Program-made: the position numbers and the translations under genes
Assembly: GCF_002582035.1 (NCBI RefSeq)
Contig: NZ_NUQE01000019.1
Coordinates: forward strand, 74,997-138,996
DNA from: Bacillus pseudomycoides
GTDB lineage: Bacteria; Bacillota; Bacilli; Bacillales; Bacillaceae_G
DNA length: 64,000 nucleotides
Direction of reading: 5' to 3'
Notes under the pieces: model-generated
Told to the model about the DNA's origin: nothing
The model's database searches: none
What the model saw: only the letters and a program-made list of their open reading frames with translations
In this document: positions 34,021 through 42,804 of the stretch, piece after piece
How the letters are laid out: each line of letters starts with the position of its first letter
Position numbering within the stretch: the first letter of the stretch is position 1

Positions 34021-35296
34021 ACTGTTTTCCTCCAGAAAGGGCTCCTGCTAAATCAGCAATAATATCCGCCGCATCTTCAATACCAACCGATAACCGAATT
34101 AAATCAGGCGTTACACCTGCCAGACGCTGCTGCTCTTCAGTAAGCTGACGGTGCGTTGTGCTTGCAGGATGAATCACACAAGTTCTTGCATCTGCCACAT
34201 GCGTCACCAATGCTGCGAGCTTCACACTTTCAATAAACCGCTTAGCAGATTCAATACCACCTTTTACTCCAAACGTTAAAACACCGCTCGCACCTTTCGG
34301 TAAATATTTTTGTGCCAACACATAATTTTCATTATCTTGAAGCCCCGGGTAATTGACCCACTCAACGCGTTCATGCTGAGATAGCCATTGCGCAACAGCT
34401 AGTGCATTTTGGCTATGACGCTCCATACGAAGATGCAGTGTCTCTAAGCCAATATTACTCATATACGCATTGAATGGACTCATACAATTTCCATAGTCTC
34501 TTAATAACTGCACGCGAGCTTTCACAATATATGCCGCCTGCCCAAATTTTTGCACGTAACTCACACCATGATAACTTGGATCTGGTTCAACAAATTCAGG
34601 AAACTTACTCCAATCAAAATTACCACCATCAATGACAATACCGCCAAGTGAACTTGCATGGCCATCAATGTATTTCGTTGTAGAATGAACGACAATGTTT
34701 GCACCATGTTCAAATGCATGACATAAATATGGCGTTGCTAACGTATTGTCGACGATAAATGGCACTTCAAGCTCTTTTGCCGCATCAGAAAGCTCTTTAA
34801 AATTAAGAACATTCATCGCTGGATTTCCAAGCGATTCTGCATACACAAGCTTTGTTTTCTCATTTGCGAGAGCAACAATTTCATCAGCGGCTAAATTTGG
34901 ATCAAAGAAGGTAACCTCAATGCCAAGCTTCCGCAGACTAACTGCAAATAAATTAAATGTACCGCCGTATACTGTTGATGAGCAAAGCAGGTGATCGCCG
35001 CTGCCGCAAATATTTAATACCGCTAACATAATTGCAGCTTGCCCTGATGCAGTTGCAACAGCACCAACGCCGCCTTCTAACTCTGTCAGTTTCTGCTCAA
35101 ATGCTGCAAGCGTTGGGTTACCAATACGAGTATAAATATAGCCTTCAGCCTCTAAATTAAAGAGAGCTGCTAAATCATCAGATGTATCGTATTTATACGT
35201 CGTGCTTTGATAAAGCGGTAAAACACGCGGTTCACCGTTTTTTGGCGTATAGCCGCCTTGCACACAAATTGTTCCTTTTCCCCTTGCATCGCTCAT
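34001..35296 (-). CDS. metY: O-acetylhomoserine aminocarboxypropyltransferase (sulfhydrylase)
   Basis: PLP enzyme that makes homocysteine from O-acetylhomoserine and sulfide. The 431-residue protein of the Cys/Met metabolism family has the PLP lysine Lys208 in [12 protein letters not shown] and the long insertion typical of MetY over MetB/MetC. The N-terminus [37 protein letters not shown] is classic MetY. It is the first gene after the SAM-I riboswitch and overlaps metA. Together they form a direct-sulfhydrylation methionine route using homoserine from the neighbouring hom. Confidence 0.95.
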   Translation of the reverse strand: MSDARGKGTICVQGGYTPKNGEPRVLPLYQSTTYKYDTSDDLAALFNLEAEGYIYTRIGNPTLAAFEQKLTELEGGVGAVATASGQAAIMLAVLNICGSGDHLLCSSTVYGGTFNLFAVSLRKLGIEVTFFDPNLAADEIVALANEKTKLVYAESLGNPAMNVLNFKELSDAAKELEVPFIVDNTLATPYLCHAFEHGANIVVHSTTKYIDGHASSLGGIVIDGGNFDWSKFPEFVEPDPSYHGVSYVQKFGQAAYIVKARVQLLRDYGNCMSPFNAYMSNIGLETLHLRMERHSQNALAVAQWLSQHERVEWVNYPGLQDNENYVLAQKYLPKGASGVLTFGVKGGIESAKRFIESVKLAALVTHVADARTCVIHPASTTHRQLTEEQQRLAGVTPDLIRLSVGIEDAADIIADLAGALSGGKQYANHRC

Positions 35297-35320
35297 TTCT
35301 CAATCCCCTTTCTTAACATA

Positions 35321-35359
35321 AAAAAACTGCTTCTTTCCTAAATAAGAAAGAAGCAGTTT
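35321..35359 (-). terminator. SAM riboswitch expression-platform terminator
   Basis: AAACTGCTTCTTTC/GAAAGAAGCAGTTT stem followed by a T-run on the minus strand, between the SAM aptamer and metY. Confidence 0.92.
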
Positions 35360-35383
35360 AGATAAACGCTCGACATGTAGCCT

Positions 35384-35487
35384 TTCTTATCGTTCAGGAA
35401 ATACCTGCAGGATTTGGCACAATTCCGCTTTACGGCTGTTGCCAAGGTTTCATAGGGCCCGGTCCCTCCACCTATTCTTGATAAGAC
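35384..35487 (-). promoter_or_regulatory. SAM-I riboswitch (S-box) upstream of metY-metA
   Basis: On the minus strand the conserved S-box core is present: CTTATCAAGAATAGGTGGAG, GGACCGGGCCC, TGAAACCTTGGCAACAG, then a closing GATAAG-complementary P1 arm near 35386. A terminator hairpin lies 25 bp downstream. SAM binding should favour the terminator and turn metY-metA off when methionine is abundant. Confidence 0.95.
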
Positions 35488-35504
35488 TTATGCAATTACC
35501 GTTG

Positions 35505-35533
35505 ATTTTATAGCAAATATTTCCTAGTGTCAA
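35505..35533 (-). promoter_or_regulatory. SigA promoter of the S-box metY-metA operon
   Basis: TTGACA (35533-35528), 17-bp spacer, TAAAAT (35510-35505); transcription would start just before the riboswitch P1 stem. Confidence 0.75.
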
Positions 35534-35899
35534 TTATTTTTCTGAATCTTTATAAAAATAACAACAATCCATTTGTTTATTCTTAAATTTTAAATTATAT
35601 TAAAAAAACATTGATATTCTATACTAAAAACAAAAAAACGTTTCAAAAACTTTACTTACTATGTAAAATTAAATAGTTATACTTAATTTTGGCAAGCATC
35701 AAAATATATGTATAAACATGATTAAAATTATGACTAGTTCAGATTTTCATACAATAATAATGCTGATTTTTGTAATATACTTTGAATAAGTAGCTCTTTA
35801 AAAAGGATAATATCCATATTGAATGAGTTACCCAATTATTTTCGTATCAGAATCTCTAACTTTTTCATAATAGGATATAACATAAAGGAGGCATAAAAA
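35534..35899. other. AT-rich gap upstream of the ClC gene
   Basis: About 365 bp of very A+T-rich sequence without ORFs or recognised repeats. It contains the divergent promoter of metY at its left edge and, at its right edge, the AAAGGAGG site of the ClC gene. No terminator or operator was identified. Confidence 0.4.
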
Positions 35900-37150
35900 A
35901 TGGCTACTAGGAGAAACATGCACTATTTACTCATCATGTACGGTTTATTTCTAGGTGCTATAGTTGGTGCTATAGTTTGGTTATTTTTAGTTGTCACAAA
36001 TGCTGGAATTCAGTTTGTCTGGGGATATTTACCTAAAGAATTGGGATCACCCTCTTATTACACAATTTGTGTAACAGTAATTGGTGGTGTTCTTGTCGGA
36101 CTGACACAGAAGTATTTCGGTACATACCCTCGTTTAATGCCAGAGACCATGGCTGAATATCAGAAAACAGGTAGAATCGAGTACCATTTTGTGCATAAAG
36201 CTACGTTAACAGCTGTTATTGTTTTAGTATTTGGCGCAAGCTTAGGACCGGAAGCAGCACTTGTTGGGATTATAGGTGGACTTTGTACGTGGGTTGGTGA
36301 TCGCTTTAAATTTACTTTAAAAGGAATGCACGAACTAACGGAATTTGGGATTGGCGCTGCTTTAAGTGTTATTTTTAATGCACCGCTATTCGGTTATTTA
36401 GCTCCAAGAGAACATGAGGATACACAACTCACTGAAAATTTTAAAGGGAAAAAGACTATTGTATATCTCGCTACTACTTTTGCTGGTTTTACTGTTTATT
36501 TATTTCTCAGTCAGTTCGATAATCGAGGATCCTTTATTGTTAATTTTGGAGAAGGATCTTTTGCACTCCATGAATGGATTGCCTTTCTCCCTCTTATTTT
36601 TATAGGTGTTGGGGTAGGATACTGTTATTTCCAAGTAGAACATATATTAGAAAAAATAATACATCCTTTTCAAGAATATAAGCTAACATTAGCGATTATA
36701 GGCGGTATCCTTTTAGGGATTGCAGGAACTATACTTCCGTATACACTGTTTTCAGGAGAACACCAATTAAAAGAATTAGTAACTGAATGGACAGAGTTAT
36801 CATTTGGAGTACTGGCTCTTTCAGGGATTTTAAAGTTGTGTATAACCGCGGTTTGTCTAACTACAGGTTGGCGTGGCGGACATATTTTTCCAATTGTATT
36901 TTCTGGTGCAAGTATTGGATATGCTATAGCAACTCTCATACCGTCATTAGATCCAGTTGCTTGTGTAGCTGTTGTAACGACAGCCATTTCAAGCTATGCA
37001 GTACGAAAACCAATCGCTATGACATTATTATTACTCATGTTCTTCCCAATTAATTTATTGTTACCAATGATTGGAGCTGCAATGATCGGTAATGTATTTC
37101 CACTTCCGAATCATAATAAGAATGAACAAGAAGAACTAGTACAAAAATAA
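35900..37150 (+). CDS. ClC-family chloride channel or transporter
   Basis: 416-residue membrane protein with about ten hydrophobic segments. It matches the ClC fold: GASLGPEAALVGIIGGL (about 111-127) corresponds to the conserved G(K/R)EGP-type helix with the gating glutamate, and GWRGGHIFPIVFSGASIG (about 325-340) to the second anion-binding helix. No C-terminal CBS domains are present. Whether it is a channel or Cl-/H+ or F-/H+ exchanger is not clear, since the first serine motif is not canonical. A strong AAAGGAGG site precedes the ATG. Tandem bcr1 copies follow ten bases after the stop. Confidence 0.87.
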   Translation: MATRRNMHYLLIMYGLFLGAIVGAIVWLFLVVTNAGIQFVWGYLPKELGSPSYYTICVTVIGGVLVGLTQKYFGTYPRLMPETMAEYQKTGRIEYHFVHKATLTAVIVLVFGASLGPEAALVGIIGGLCTWVGDRFKFTLKGMHELTEFGIGAALSVIFNAPLFGYLAPREHEDTQLTENFKGKKTIVYLATTFAGFTVYLFLSQFDNRGSFIVNFGEGSFALHEWIAFLPLIFIGVGVGYCYFQVEHILEKIIHPFQEYKLTLAIIGGILLGIAGTILPYTLFSGEHQLKELVTEWTELSFGVLALSGILKLCITAVCLTTGWRGGHIFPIVFSGASIGYAIATLIPSLDPVACVAVVTTAISSYAVRKPIAMTLLLLMFFPINLLLPMIGAAMIGNVFPLPNHNKNEQEELVQK

Positions 37151-37159
37151 AATAGTAAA

Positions 37160-37238
37160 ATAAAGTGAAACTCCCAGCAGTGGGAGTTTTTCTTCATCCC
37201 TCGATAATAAAAAATCCACTCAAAAGCAGCGGGATAAA
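37160..37238 (+). repeat. bcr1 repeat, deleted copy (first of a tandem)
   Basis: 79 bp from ATAAAGTGAAACTCCCAGCAG to AGCAGCGGGATAAA. Hairpin I is shortened (CTCCCAGCAGTGGGAG). It shares one ATAAA with the next copy. Confidence 0.8.
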
Positions 37239-37389
37239 GTGAAACTTTAATCAGTGGGGGGTCTTCATCCCCCACTGATTATTAGTTGAACCAATCGGGC
37301 TTTTATGGGCAGTTTATCCCCCACCTATCTTCCTCGCTTCTCCCTGGATCTTGAGGTGGGGGTCTTACTGCCCGTTAATGCGGGATAAA
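37234..37389 (+). mobile_element. bcr1 repeat, full length (second of a tandem)
   Basis: 156 bp. Hairpin I reads AATCAGTGGGGG with CCCCCACTGATT. It abuts the preceding deleted copy with a shared ATAAA, as expected if one element inserted into the end of another. Confidence 0.92.
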
Positions 37390-37424
37390 AAAACAGTACC
37401 AGCACTTTTATAGTGTTGGTACTG
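37386..37424 (-). terminator. azoR terminator
   Basis: CAGTACCAGCACT/AGTGTTGGTACTG stem with a T-run on the minus strand. Confidence 0.88.
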
Positions 37425-37452
37425 CTCTATTAAATGGCGTTTATTTTGTTAA

Positions 37453-38079
37453 TTAGAACGCACTTGCTACTTTAACAGCTTCTTCAAGACCTGCCGCAAT
37501 AATTTCTTCCGCTTTATCGGGGAATTGGTTATGACCTTCAATTACTACTGTCTCCATATCTTTTGCACCGAAGAAGCCCATCATGCTTGCTACATACTTA
37601 ACAGCCATTTCTACTTCAGCTGCTGGCCCTTCAGAATATACACCGCCACGTGCGTTTAATAATGCAATTTTCTTATCTCCAATAAGACCTACTGGGCCTT
37701 CTGGCGTATATTTAAATGTTTTGCCCGCACGGTTTAAGTAATCAATATATGTGTGTAGTACAGCTGGGATTGTTAGGTTCCATAATGGGAAACCGAATAC
37801 AACTTTATCAGCTGCAAGGAATTGATCTAAATATTTATCAGCAACAGCTACCGCTTTTGCTTCTTCTGCTGTTAACTCGAATCCTTTACCAGCCTTAAAT
37901 GTGCCATTAATCATATCTACTCCTACATATGGCAATTCTTCATTGTATAAATCAAGCTCTACCACTGTATCATTTGGATGTGATTCTTTGTAGCTTGCTA
38001 AAAAAGCCTCATATAATTTCACACTAACTGCCTGATCTGCTGGACGATTGTTTGCTTTTACAAATAAAACTGTTGTCAT
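37453..38079 (-). CDS. azoR: FMN-dependent NADH-azoreductase (AzoR)
   Basis: 208-residue flavodoxin-fold oxidoreductase that reduces quinones and azo compounds with NADH. The FMN phosphate loop follows strand 1 (VLFVKANNRPADQAVSVKLYEAFLASY). PLWNLTIPAVLHTYIDYLNRAGKTFKYTPEGPVGLIGDKKIALLNARGG is the AzoR signature around the isoalloxazine. It is probably a detoxifying homodimer. B. cereus genomes hold several azoR paralogues, so the number cannot be assigned. Ribosome binding site TAGGAGG; monocistronic. Confidence 0.93.
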   Translation of the reverse strand: MTTVLFVKANNRPADQAVSVKLYEAFLASYKESHPNDTVVELDLYNEELPYVGVDMINGTFKAGKGFELTAEEAKAVAVADKYLDQFLAADKVVFGFPLWNLTIPAVLHTYIDYLNRAGKTFKYTPEGPVGLIGDKKIALLNARGGVYSEGPAAEVEMAVKYVASMMGFFGAKDMETVVIEGHNQFPDKAEEIIAAGLEEAVKVASAF

Positions 38080-38271
38080 TCTGTTTTCCTCCTATTACTC
38101 GCTCTTACGTTGTTATATATTTACTCACTAAAAAGGGCATCCCCTTGTAATTGTTGTTGCTTACAAATACATTCTACCCTCTCATTCTAGAAATTTCTTC
38201 CTCACATAGACGTATCTTTTCATAAAAAAAGTCCACCTCCTAAAGGCGAACTAGGTCCTACGACTTTTGTC

Positions 38272-38919
38272 CTATACAATCCCATTTTTCACTGCATATA
38301 AAGCTGCTTGTGTACGATCTGATAAATTTAATTTACTTAAAATACTACTTACATGAGCTTTCACTGTTTTTTCTGTAATGACTAAAACAGAGGCAATTTC
38401 CTTATTACTCATCCCTTGCGCCAAAAGTTGCAGCACTTCATTCTCTCTTGCAGTTAGTACATCTACATCAATAGTTGATGATACCTCTAGCTCTGCTTGT
38501 GGCAACGCTTGAGAAAGAAGTGCACTTGCTATCTCAGGATGAAGCTGGATATTTCCTTTATACGCACTACGAATTGCTTCCACAAGTTGATCAGGTTCAA
38601 CATCTTTTAAAATATATCCACTTGCCCCTGCCTGTAATGCGGGTAAAACATGTGCTTGATCGGAAAAACTAGTTAATACAAGTACTTTTACATGTGGATA
38701 TTTCTTTTTAATACACGCCGTTGCCTCAATTCCATCCATCTCTGGCATATACAAGTCCATCAAAACAACATCCGGCTGCACTTCTTCTACTTTTTTCAAA
38801 GCTTCTTTCCCATTGTTTGCTTCTCCAACTAACTCAAAATCTTTTTGTGTACTTAAAAAAAACGCTAAACCTTTTAAAACAACTGTATGATCATCAACTA
38901 ATAATACTTTTATGTTCAC
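38272..38919 (-). CDS. NarL/LuxR-type response regulator (YhcZ/AirR-like)
   Basis: 215-residue response regulator: receiver domain with phosphoacceptor Asp55 (VVLMDLYMP) and a C-terminal LuxR/NarL helix-turn-helix (LTARENEVLQLLAQGMSNKEIASVLVITEKTVKAHVSSIL, about 150-195). The GTG start at 38919 has a GAGGG site. It lies 25 bp downstream of its probable partner kinase and ends before an untypical hairpin. With that GAF-domain kinase it resembles B. subtilis YhcYZ and S. aureus AirSR, which respond to oxygen/redox state. Target genes are unknown. Confidence 0.9.
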   Translation of the reverse strand: MNIKVLLVDDHTVVLKGLAFFLSTQKDFELVGEANNGKEALKKVEEVQPDVVLMDLYMPEMDGIEATACIKKKYPHVKVLVLTSFSDQAHVLPALQAGASGYILKDVEPDQLVEAIRSAYKGNIQLHPEIASALLSQALPQAELEVSSTIDVDVLTARENEVLQLLAQGMSNKEIASVLVITEKTVKAHVSSILSKLNLSDRTQAALYAVKNGIV

Positions 38920-38944
38920 AAGTTTCCCTCATTTTCACTTCACA

Positions 38945-40522
38945 TTATAACGGTACAATAACTTTTATACTTGTCCGTTTTTTCCCGCTTGTAATCGTAA
39001 TACATCCACCAATTAATTCTACTCGTTCCCGCATTGTTGTCATACCAAGTGACTTCTTCTCTTTTATATCTTTCTCGATAAAGCCAAAACCATGATCAAC
39101 CACTTCTAAAGATACTTCTCTCTCTGTTACTTTGAAATAAATTGTAGCTTCCATAACACCAGCATGCTTACTTACATTATTTAAAGCCTCTTGACCAACT
39201 CGCCACAACGTTTCTTCTACTGTACGCGGTAAATCACGCACACCTGTGACCTGTTCACGAATCTTTAACCCTAAGTTTTCACCATACTGCTTTAAAGCTG
39301 GGAGCAAACCTTTTTCTAATCCCGCTGGACGAAGCTGCCAAATGAGGCTTCTCATTTCCTTCAAGGCACCTTGTGCTAGTTCCCTCATCTCATGAAGAGA
39401 TTGATCCACCCTTTCATTTTGTCCCTTCAAAACGGCCTCTGCACCCTTCGTCATAAAGGTTAATGAAAATAGCTTTTGTGATACAGAATCATGAAGGTCT
39501 CTCGCTAAACGGTTTCGTTCTTCCATTCGAACAAGATCACGCCTCTGTTCGTTTAACCTTAGATTCTCAATTATTAATGAAATATGATTCGTTAACGCTT
39601 GAATCATATCTACAGTATTGGCATCAAACTCACCTTGGTCCGAGCTCACGCATAAAACACCAAACACATGGCTTCGAATATGAATAGGAGCAGCGATAAT
39701 TGAGTTCTTATACTGAACTACGTTCCCAATCTGCCGTTTTTGCAAAATCGCATGATTCTTCTCCATTGCTTCTTTTGCCACACTCTCTAGCTCTGCCTCT
39801 TCCTCGGCCCCGTGTTTCTTGTAAGAAGCTCGCATTGATAATCTCTTATCTTCTTGAATAAAAAGTGCTACTTGCTTCCACTGAAATACATTTCCCACTT
39901 GTTTTACGACTTCTTCTGGTAATGTATTGAGCTTATGGATTGTTCCCAATTGCTGAATAAAACGCTCTAATTTTACATAATAATGAGCCCTTCTTTTTTC
40001 AGCCTCATATAATTTCGTCCGTTTTAAAGCTGTCCCAATTTGTAAAGCAACCGATTGTAATAGCATGAGTTCTTCTTCGGAAAAATGCGTTTTCCCAGGG
40101 CTTGCAACATTTAATAAACCAAACTCTTCCCCACCAGCTTTTAATGGAACCGTCGCATGATGCAAAATCCCTTCAGTGTCACCCCAATTATTTTCAATCG
40201 CATTGTTAATTCGTTTGCATTCAATAATATTAACCGCTCGATCTAATTTCCCTTCTACAAAGCGGTGCAAACACCAACATTCTCCTTCACACATCGGTTT
40301 TTTATTTTGAAAAGTAAGCGCTTCTGGCAAATTGTAATCAATTAATTTTGTATATCTACCATTCACATCTGCAAGAAAAATCCATCCTGTTGTTAGCCCT
40401 GTTACATGCAACAGCTTTTCTAATACTGCTCGCAGAACATGATGAGTATCATTAGATGTATTCAACGTTTCTGCAATTTCTTTCAATATAACTAATTCAC
40501 TTGTACGATTTTCTTGAAACAT
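38945..40522 (-). CDS. GAF-domain sensor histidine kinase (AirS/YhcY-like)
   Basis: 525-residue soluble kinase with no membrane segment. Two GAF-like domains (about 15-180 and 200-330) precede a HisKA_3 dimerisation domain with phospho-His344 in ERNRLARDLHDSVSQ and a HATPase_c domain (WRVGQEALNNVSKHA, GFGF). The first GAF holds Cys78, Cys82, Cys84 and Cys102 (MCEGECWCLH and IIECKRI), the pattern linked to an Fe-S cluster in AirS-type oxygen/redox sensors. ATG at 40522 follows TAGGAG. It is cotranscribed with the NarL-type regulator. It is longer than the one-GAF B. subtilis YhcY, so orthology is tentative. Confidence 0.9.
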   Translation of the reverse strand: MFQENRTSELVILKEIAETLNTSNDTHHVLRAVLEKLLHVTGLTTGWIFLADVNGRYTKLIDYNLPEALTFQNKKPMCEGECWCLHRFVEGKLDRAVNIIECKRINNAIENNWGDTEGILHHATVPLKAGGEEFGLLNVASPGKTHFSEEELMLLQSVALQIGTALKRTKLYEAEKRRAHYYVKLERFIQQLGTIHKLNTLPEEVVKQVGNVFQWKQVALFIQEDKRLSMRASYKKHGAEEEAELESVAKEAMEKNHAILQKRQIGNVVQYKNSIIAAPIHIRSHVFGVLCVSSDQGEFDANTVDMIQALTNHISLIIENLRLNEQRRDLVRMEERNRLARDLHDSVSQKLFSLTFMTKGAEAVLKGQNERVDQSLHEMRELAQGALKEMRSLIWQLRPAGLEKGLLPALKQYGENLGLKIREQVTGVRDLPRTVEETLWRVGQEALNNVSKHAGVMEATIYFKVTEREVSLEVVDHGFGFIEKDIKEKKSLGMTTMRERVELIGGCITITSGKKRTSIKVIVPL

Positions 40523-40605
40523 AAGGTATCTCCTACATACAATATTTTCATTTCTCATTGTATCAAATCCGATCTCTTCTAAAACATGCAAGTAACTTTT
40601 TCACT

Positions 40606-40633
40606 TTGTACTTATTCATAACATTGATATAAT
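40606..40633 (+). promoter_or_regulatory. SigA promoter of pdxK
   Basis: TTGTAC, 16-bp spacer, TATAAT, about 47 bp before the start codon. Confidence 0.6.
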
Positions 40634-40679
40634 GGTTAAAAATGTAGTTTTCATTATATCACCTGAGGGGGCGTTCACA

Positions 40680-41504
40680 ATGACATTAAACAAAGCACTT
40701 ACAATTGCTGGATCTGATACAAGCGGCGGCGCTGGTATGCAAGCAGACTTAAAAACATTCCAAGAGCTTGGTGTATATGGTATGACAGCTCTTACAACAA
40801 TCGTAACAATGGATCCACATAACGGTTGGGCACATAATGTGTTCCCAATTCCAGCGTCTACATTGAAACCACAATTAGAAACGACAATTGAGGGTGTTGG
40901 CGTTGATGCATTAAAAACAGGTATGCTTGGATCTGTTGAAATTATTGAACTTGTTGCTGAAACAATTGAGAAACATAATCTACAAAACGTAGTAATAGAC
41001 CCTGTTATGGTATGTAAAGGGGCAGACGAGGCGCTTCACCCAGAAACGAACGAATGCTTACGTGATGTGCTTGTTCCAAAAGCATTGATTGTAACACCAA
41101 ATTTATTTGAAGCGTATCAACTAAGCGGTGTAAAAATTAACTCACTTGAAGATATGAAGCAAGCTGCTGAAAAAATCCATGCTTTAGGTACAAAATATGT
41201 ACTTATTAAAGGCGGCAGCAAGCTAGGAACAGAAAAAGCAATTGATTTATTATACGATGGAGAAACATTTGAAATTTTAGAATCCGAAAAAATTGAAACA
41301 ACATACACACACGGTGCAGGTTGTACATATGCTGCTGCAATTACAGCAGAGCTAGCAAAAGGAAAATCTGTAAAAGAAGCAGTGCGAGTAGCAAAAGAGT
41401 TTATTACAGCTGCAATTCACCACTCATTCAAACTAAACGAATATGTGGGTCCAACTCATCACGGTGCATATCGTAAATTTGGAGCTGGAAAAGAACTTAT
41501 ATAA
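40680..41504 (+). CDS. pdxK: Pyridoxine/pyridoxal/HMP kinase (PdxK, ThiD-like)
   Basis: 274-residue ribokinase-fold kinase. N-terminal TIAGSDTSGGAGMQADLKTFQELGVYGMTALT is the ThiD/PdxK signature; PVMVCKGADEAL and the anion-hole/catalytic region THGAGCTYAAAITAELAKG follow. The Cys in GAGC replaces the usual Asp-containing GTGD, as in the B. subtilis PdxK (YwdB) subgroup, which phosphorylates pyridoxal, pyridoxine and hydroxymethylpyrimidine. No thi genes adjoin it, and it sits in the ywd-like neighbourhood, so vitamin B6 salvage is the better call. ATG at 40680 follows GAGGGGG. The stop codon lies inside a bcr1 remnant. Confidence 0.9.
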   Translation: MTLNKALTIAGSDTSGGAGMQADLKTFQELGVYGMTALTTIVTMDPHNGWAHNVFPIPASTLKPQLETTIEGVGVDALKTGMLGSVEIIELVAETIEKHNLQNVVIDPVMVCKGADEALHPETNECLRDVLVPKALIVTPNLFEAYQLSGVKINSLEDMKQAAEKIHALGTKYVLIKGGSKLGTEKAIDLLYDGETFEILESEKIETTYTHGAGCTYAAAITAELAKGKSVKEAVRVAKEFITAAIHHSFKLNEYVGPTHHGAYRKFGAGKELI

Positions 41505-41531
41505 AGCGAAGCCTCCGTTAGTGCGGGATAA
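41501..41531 (+). repeat. bcr1 remnant at the pdxK stop codon
   Basis: 31 bp, ATAAAGCGAAGCCTCCGTTAG then TGCGGGATAAG. Only the ends persist. The first TAA is the pdxK stop. Confidence 0.65.
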
Positions 41532-41536
41532 GAATA

Positions 41537-41575
41537 AAAAAAATAAAGTCGTCCATACGTGACGACTTTATTTTT
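41537..41575. terminator. Bidirectional terminator between pdxK and the GGDEF gene
   Basis: AAATAAAGTCGTC/GACGACTTTATTT stem with T-runs on both strands. Confidence 0.9.
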
Positions 41576-42630
41576 CATGAAACAGCACTCACTTGATTTC
41601 TTCCATTTCGTTTGGAAGAGTATAATGCATCATCTGCAAGTTGAATAAATTGTTGTGGTGAGCCTACATAGGTTGAAACACCTACTGAAATCGTGATATG
41701 TAAACAAATATCATTTGGTAACCGAAACACATGCTGCTCTACAGCTGTTCGAATTTTTTCCCCTATATCTACAGCATATTGTAATGTTGATTTTGGTAAT
41801 AATAAAGCGAATTCCTCTCCGCCTTTTCGAAATACTAAATGCGGGAATGGAGAACTATCCTTTAAAATCCCCCCTAATTGCTGTAAAACTTCATCACCAG
41901 CAGGATGTCCGTACTTATCATTCACATCCTTGAAATAATCAATATCTACTAGTAATAAACAGAGTGGATTTTCATTACTTTTCTTATTCTCAATATTTCT
42001 ATTCAATTCTGTATCGAATTTACGAACATTTCCTAATCCAGTTAAAGGATCCATTGTTGCATACTGTTTCATCATGCGAAACAATTCGTTTGACTGCAAA
42101 ACATAATGTGCACTTAAAAAAGTGATATACCCTGTCATAATGCTAATAAGTAAGTATAAACTTAGTACAAGCACATCTTTAAAAACGACATAAATTGCAA
42201 TTGATGAAACTGTTAAACAATAAATATGTAACCAAATCCACTTTTTGAGAACAGAAATGCGAAACATTGAAATAATCGTGCAACCTATACCTGTTAATAA
42301 AATTACATACACAGCTATTTGTGCCCCTGCTGAATAACCAGTTAACAATAAACGTATAATTAAAATAATGATGGAAGCTAATAAACTTGCAATAGGTCCC
42401 CCAATAATTGCAGCCAATATAACAGAAAGATATCGTAAATCTAGCAGCACATCTTCAATATGGACACCAAACTTCATAAGCAGAGCACCTAAAGTTCCCA
42501 TTACAATGCCAACAAAGCATTTCACTTCAAATGATAGCGGCTCTTTTAATGAAATATTTTTAAAAAGTTGACCACCAACGAAAATAAAAGAAAGAATAAT
42601 AGTTGTATTTATAAATAGATCATTTAGCAT
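41575..42630 (-). CDS. Membrane diguanylate cyclase (5TMR-LYT + GGDEF)
   Basis: 351-residue protein. The N-terminal half has five to six hydrophobic segments with the 5TM-LYT pattern (GTLGALLMKFGVHIEDVLLDLRYLSVILAAIIGGPIASLLASI), a sensor module also found in LytS-type receptors. The C-terminal GGDEF domain starts at about 190 (DPLTGLGNVRKFD); the active-site motif reads GGEEF at 270-274, compatible with cyclase activity. The RxxD inhibitory site expected just before it is absent. It should make c-di-GMP in response to an unknown signal. ATG at 42630 follows GAAAGGCCAGG. Confidence 0.9.
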   Translation of the reverse strand: MLNDLFINTTIILSFIFVGGQLFKNISLKEPLSFEVKCFVGIVMGTLGALLMKFGVHIEDVLLDLRYLSVILAAIIGGPIASLLASIIILIIRLLLTGYSAGAQIAVYVILLTGIGCTIISMFRISVLKKWIWLHIYCLTVSSIAIYVVFKDVLVLSLYLLISIMTGYITFLSAHYVLQSNELFRMMKQYATMDPLTGLGNVRKFDTELNRNIENKKSNENPLCLLLVDIDYFKDVNDKYGHPAGDEVLQQLGGILKDSSPFPHLVFRKGGEEFALLLPKSTLQYAVDIGEKIRTAVEQHVFRLPNDICLHITISVGVSTYVGSPQQFIQLADDALYSSKRNGRNQVSAVS

Positions 42631-42745
42631 AAAACTATACCTGGCCTTTCTACAACTTGAAAATTCACATGAAAGTTCCATCCTATCCATTTTCCTATTT
42701 ATCATTGTATATTATATCCCTATAATTCCCAAACTTTTCGTTACA

Positions 42746-42761
42746 TGTTTCACGTGAAACA
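42746..42761. promoter_or_regulatory. parS site (ParB/Spo0J binding)
   Basis: TGTTTCACGTGAAACA, a perfect 16-bp palindrome identical to the Bacillus parS consensus. It lies in the gap between the diguanylate cyclase gene and the CstA operon, directly before that operon's terminator. It nucleates ParB spreading for chromosome segregation and condensin loading. Confidence 0.93.
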
Positions 42762-42765
42762 AAAA

Positions 42766-42788
42766 AAAGAGCGAAATATCGCTCTTTT
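42766..42788 (-). terminator. Terminator of the cstA operon
   Basis: AAAAGAGCGA-AATA... TCGCTCTTTT hairpin, T-run on the minus strand. It is five bases from the parS site. Confidence 0.88.
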
Positions 42789-42804
42789 CTATACTATATT
42801 CTCT

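Noticed and set aside
38222-38262. Terminator between azoR and the response regulator gene
   Set aside because: AAAAGTC/GACTTTT arms are short with a long loop; too weak to list as a feature.
42746-42761. Noc-binding site instead of parS
   Set aside because: Noc sites centre on CCCGGG (ATTTCCCGGGAAAT type); this one centres on CACGTG and matches parS exactly.
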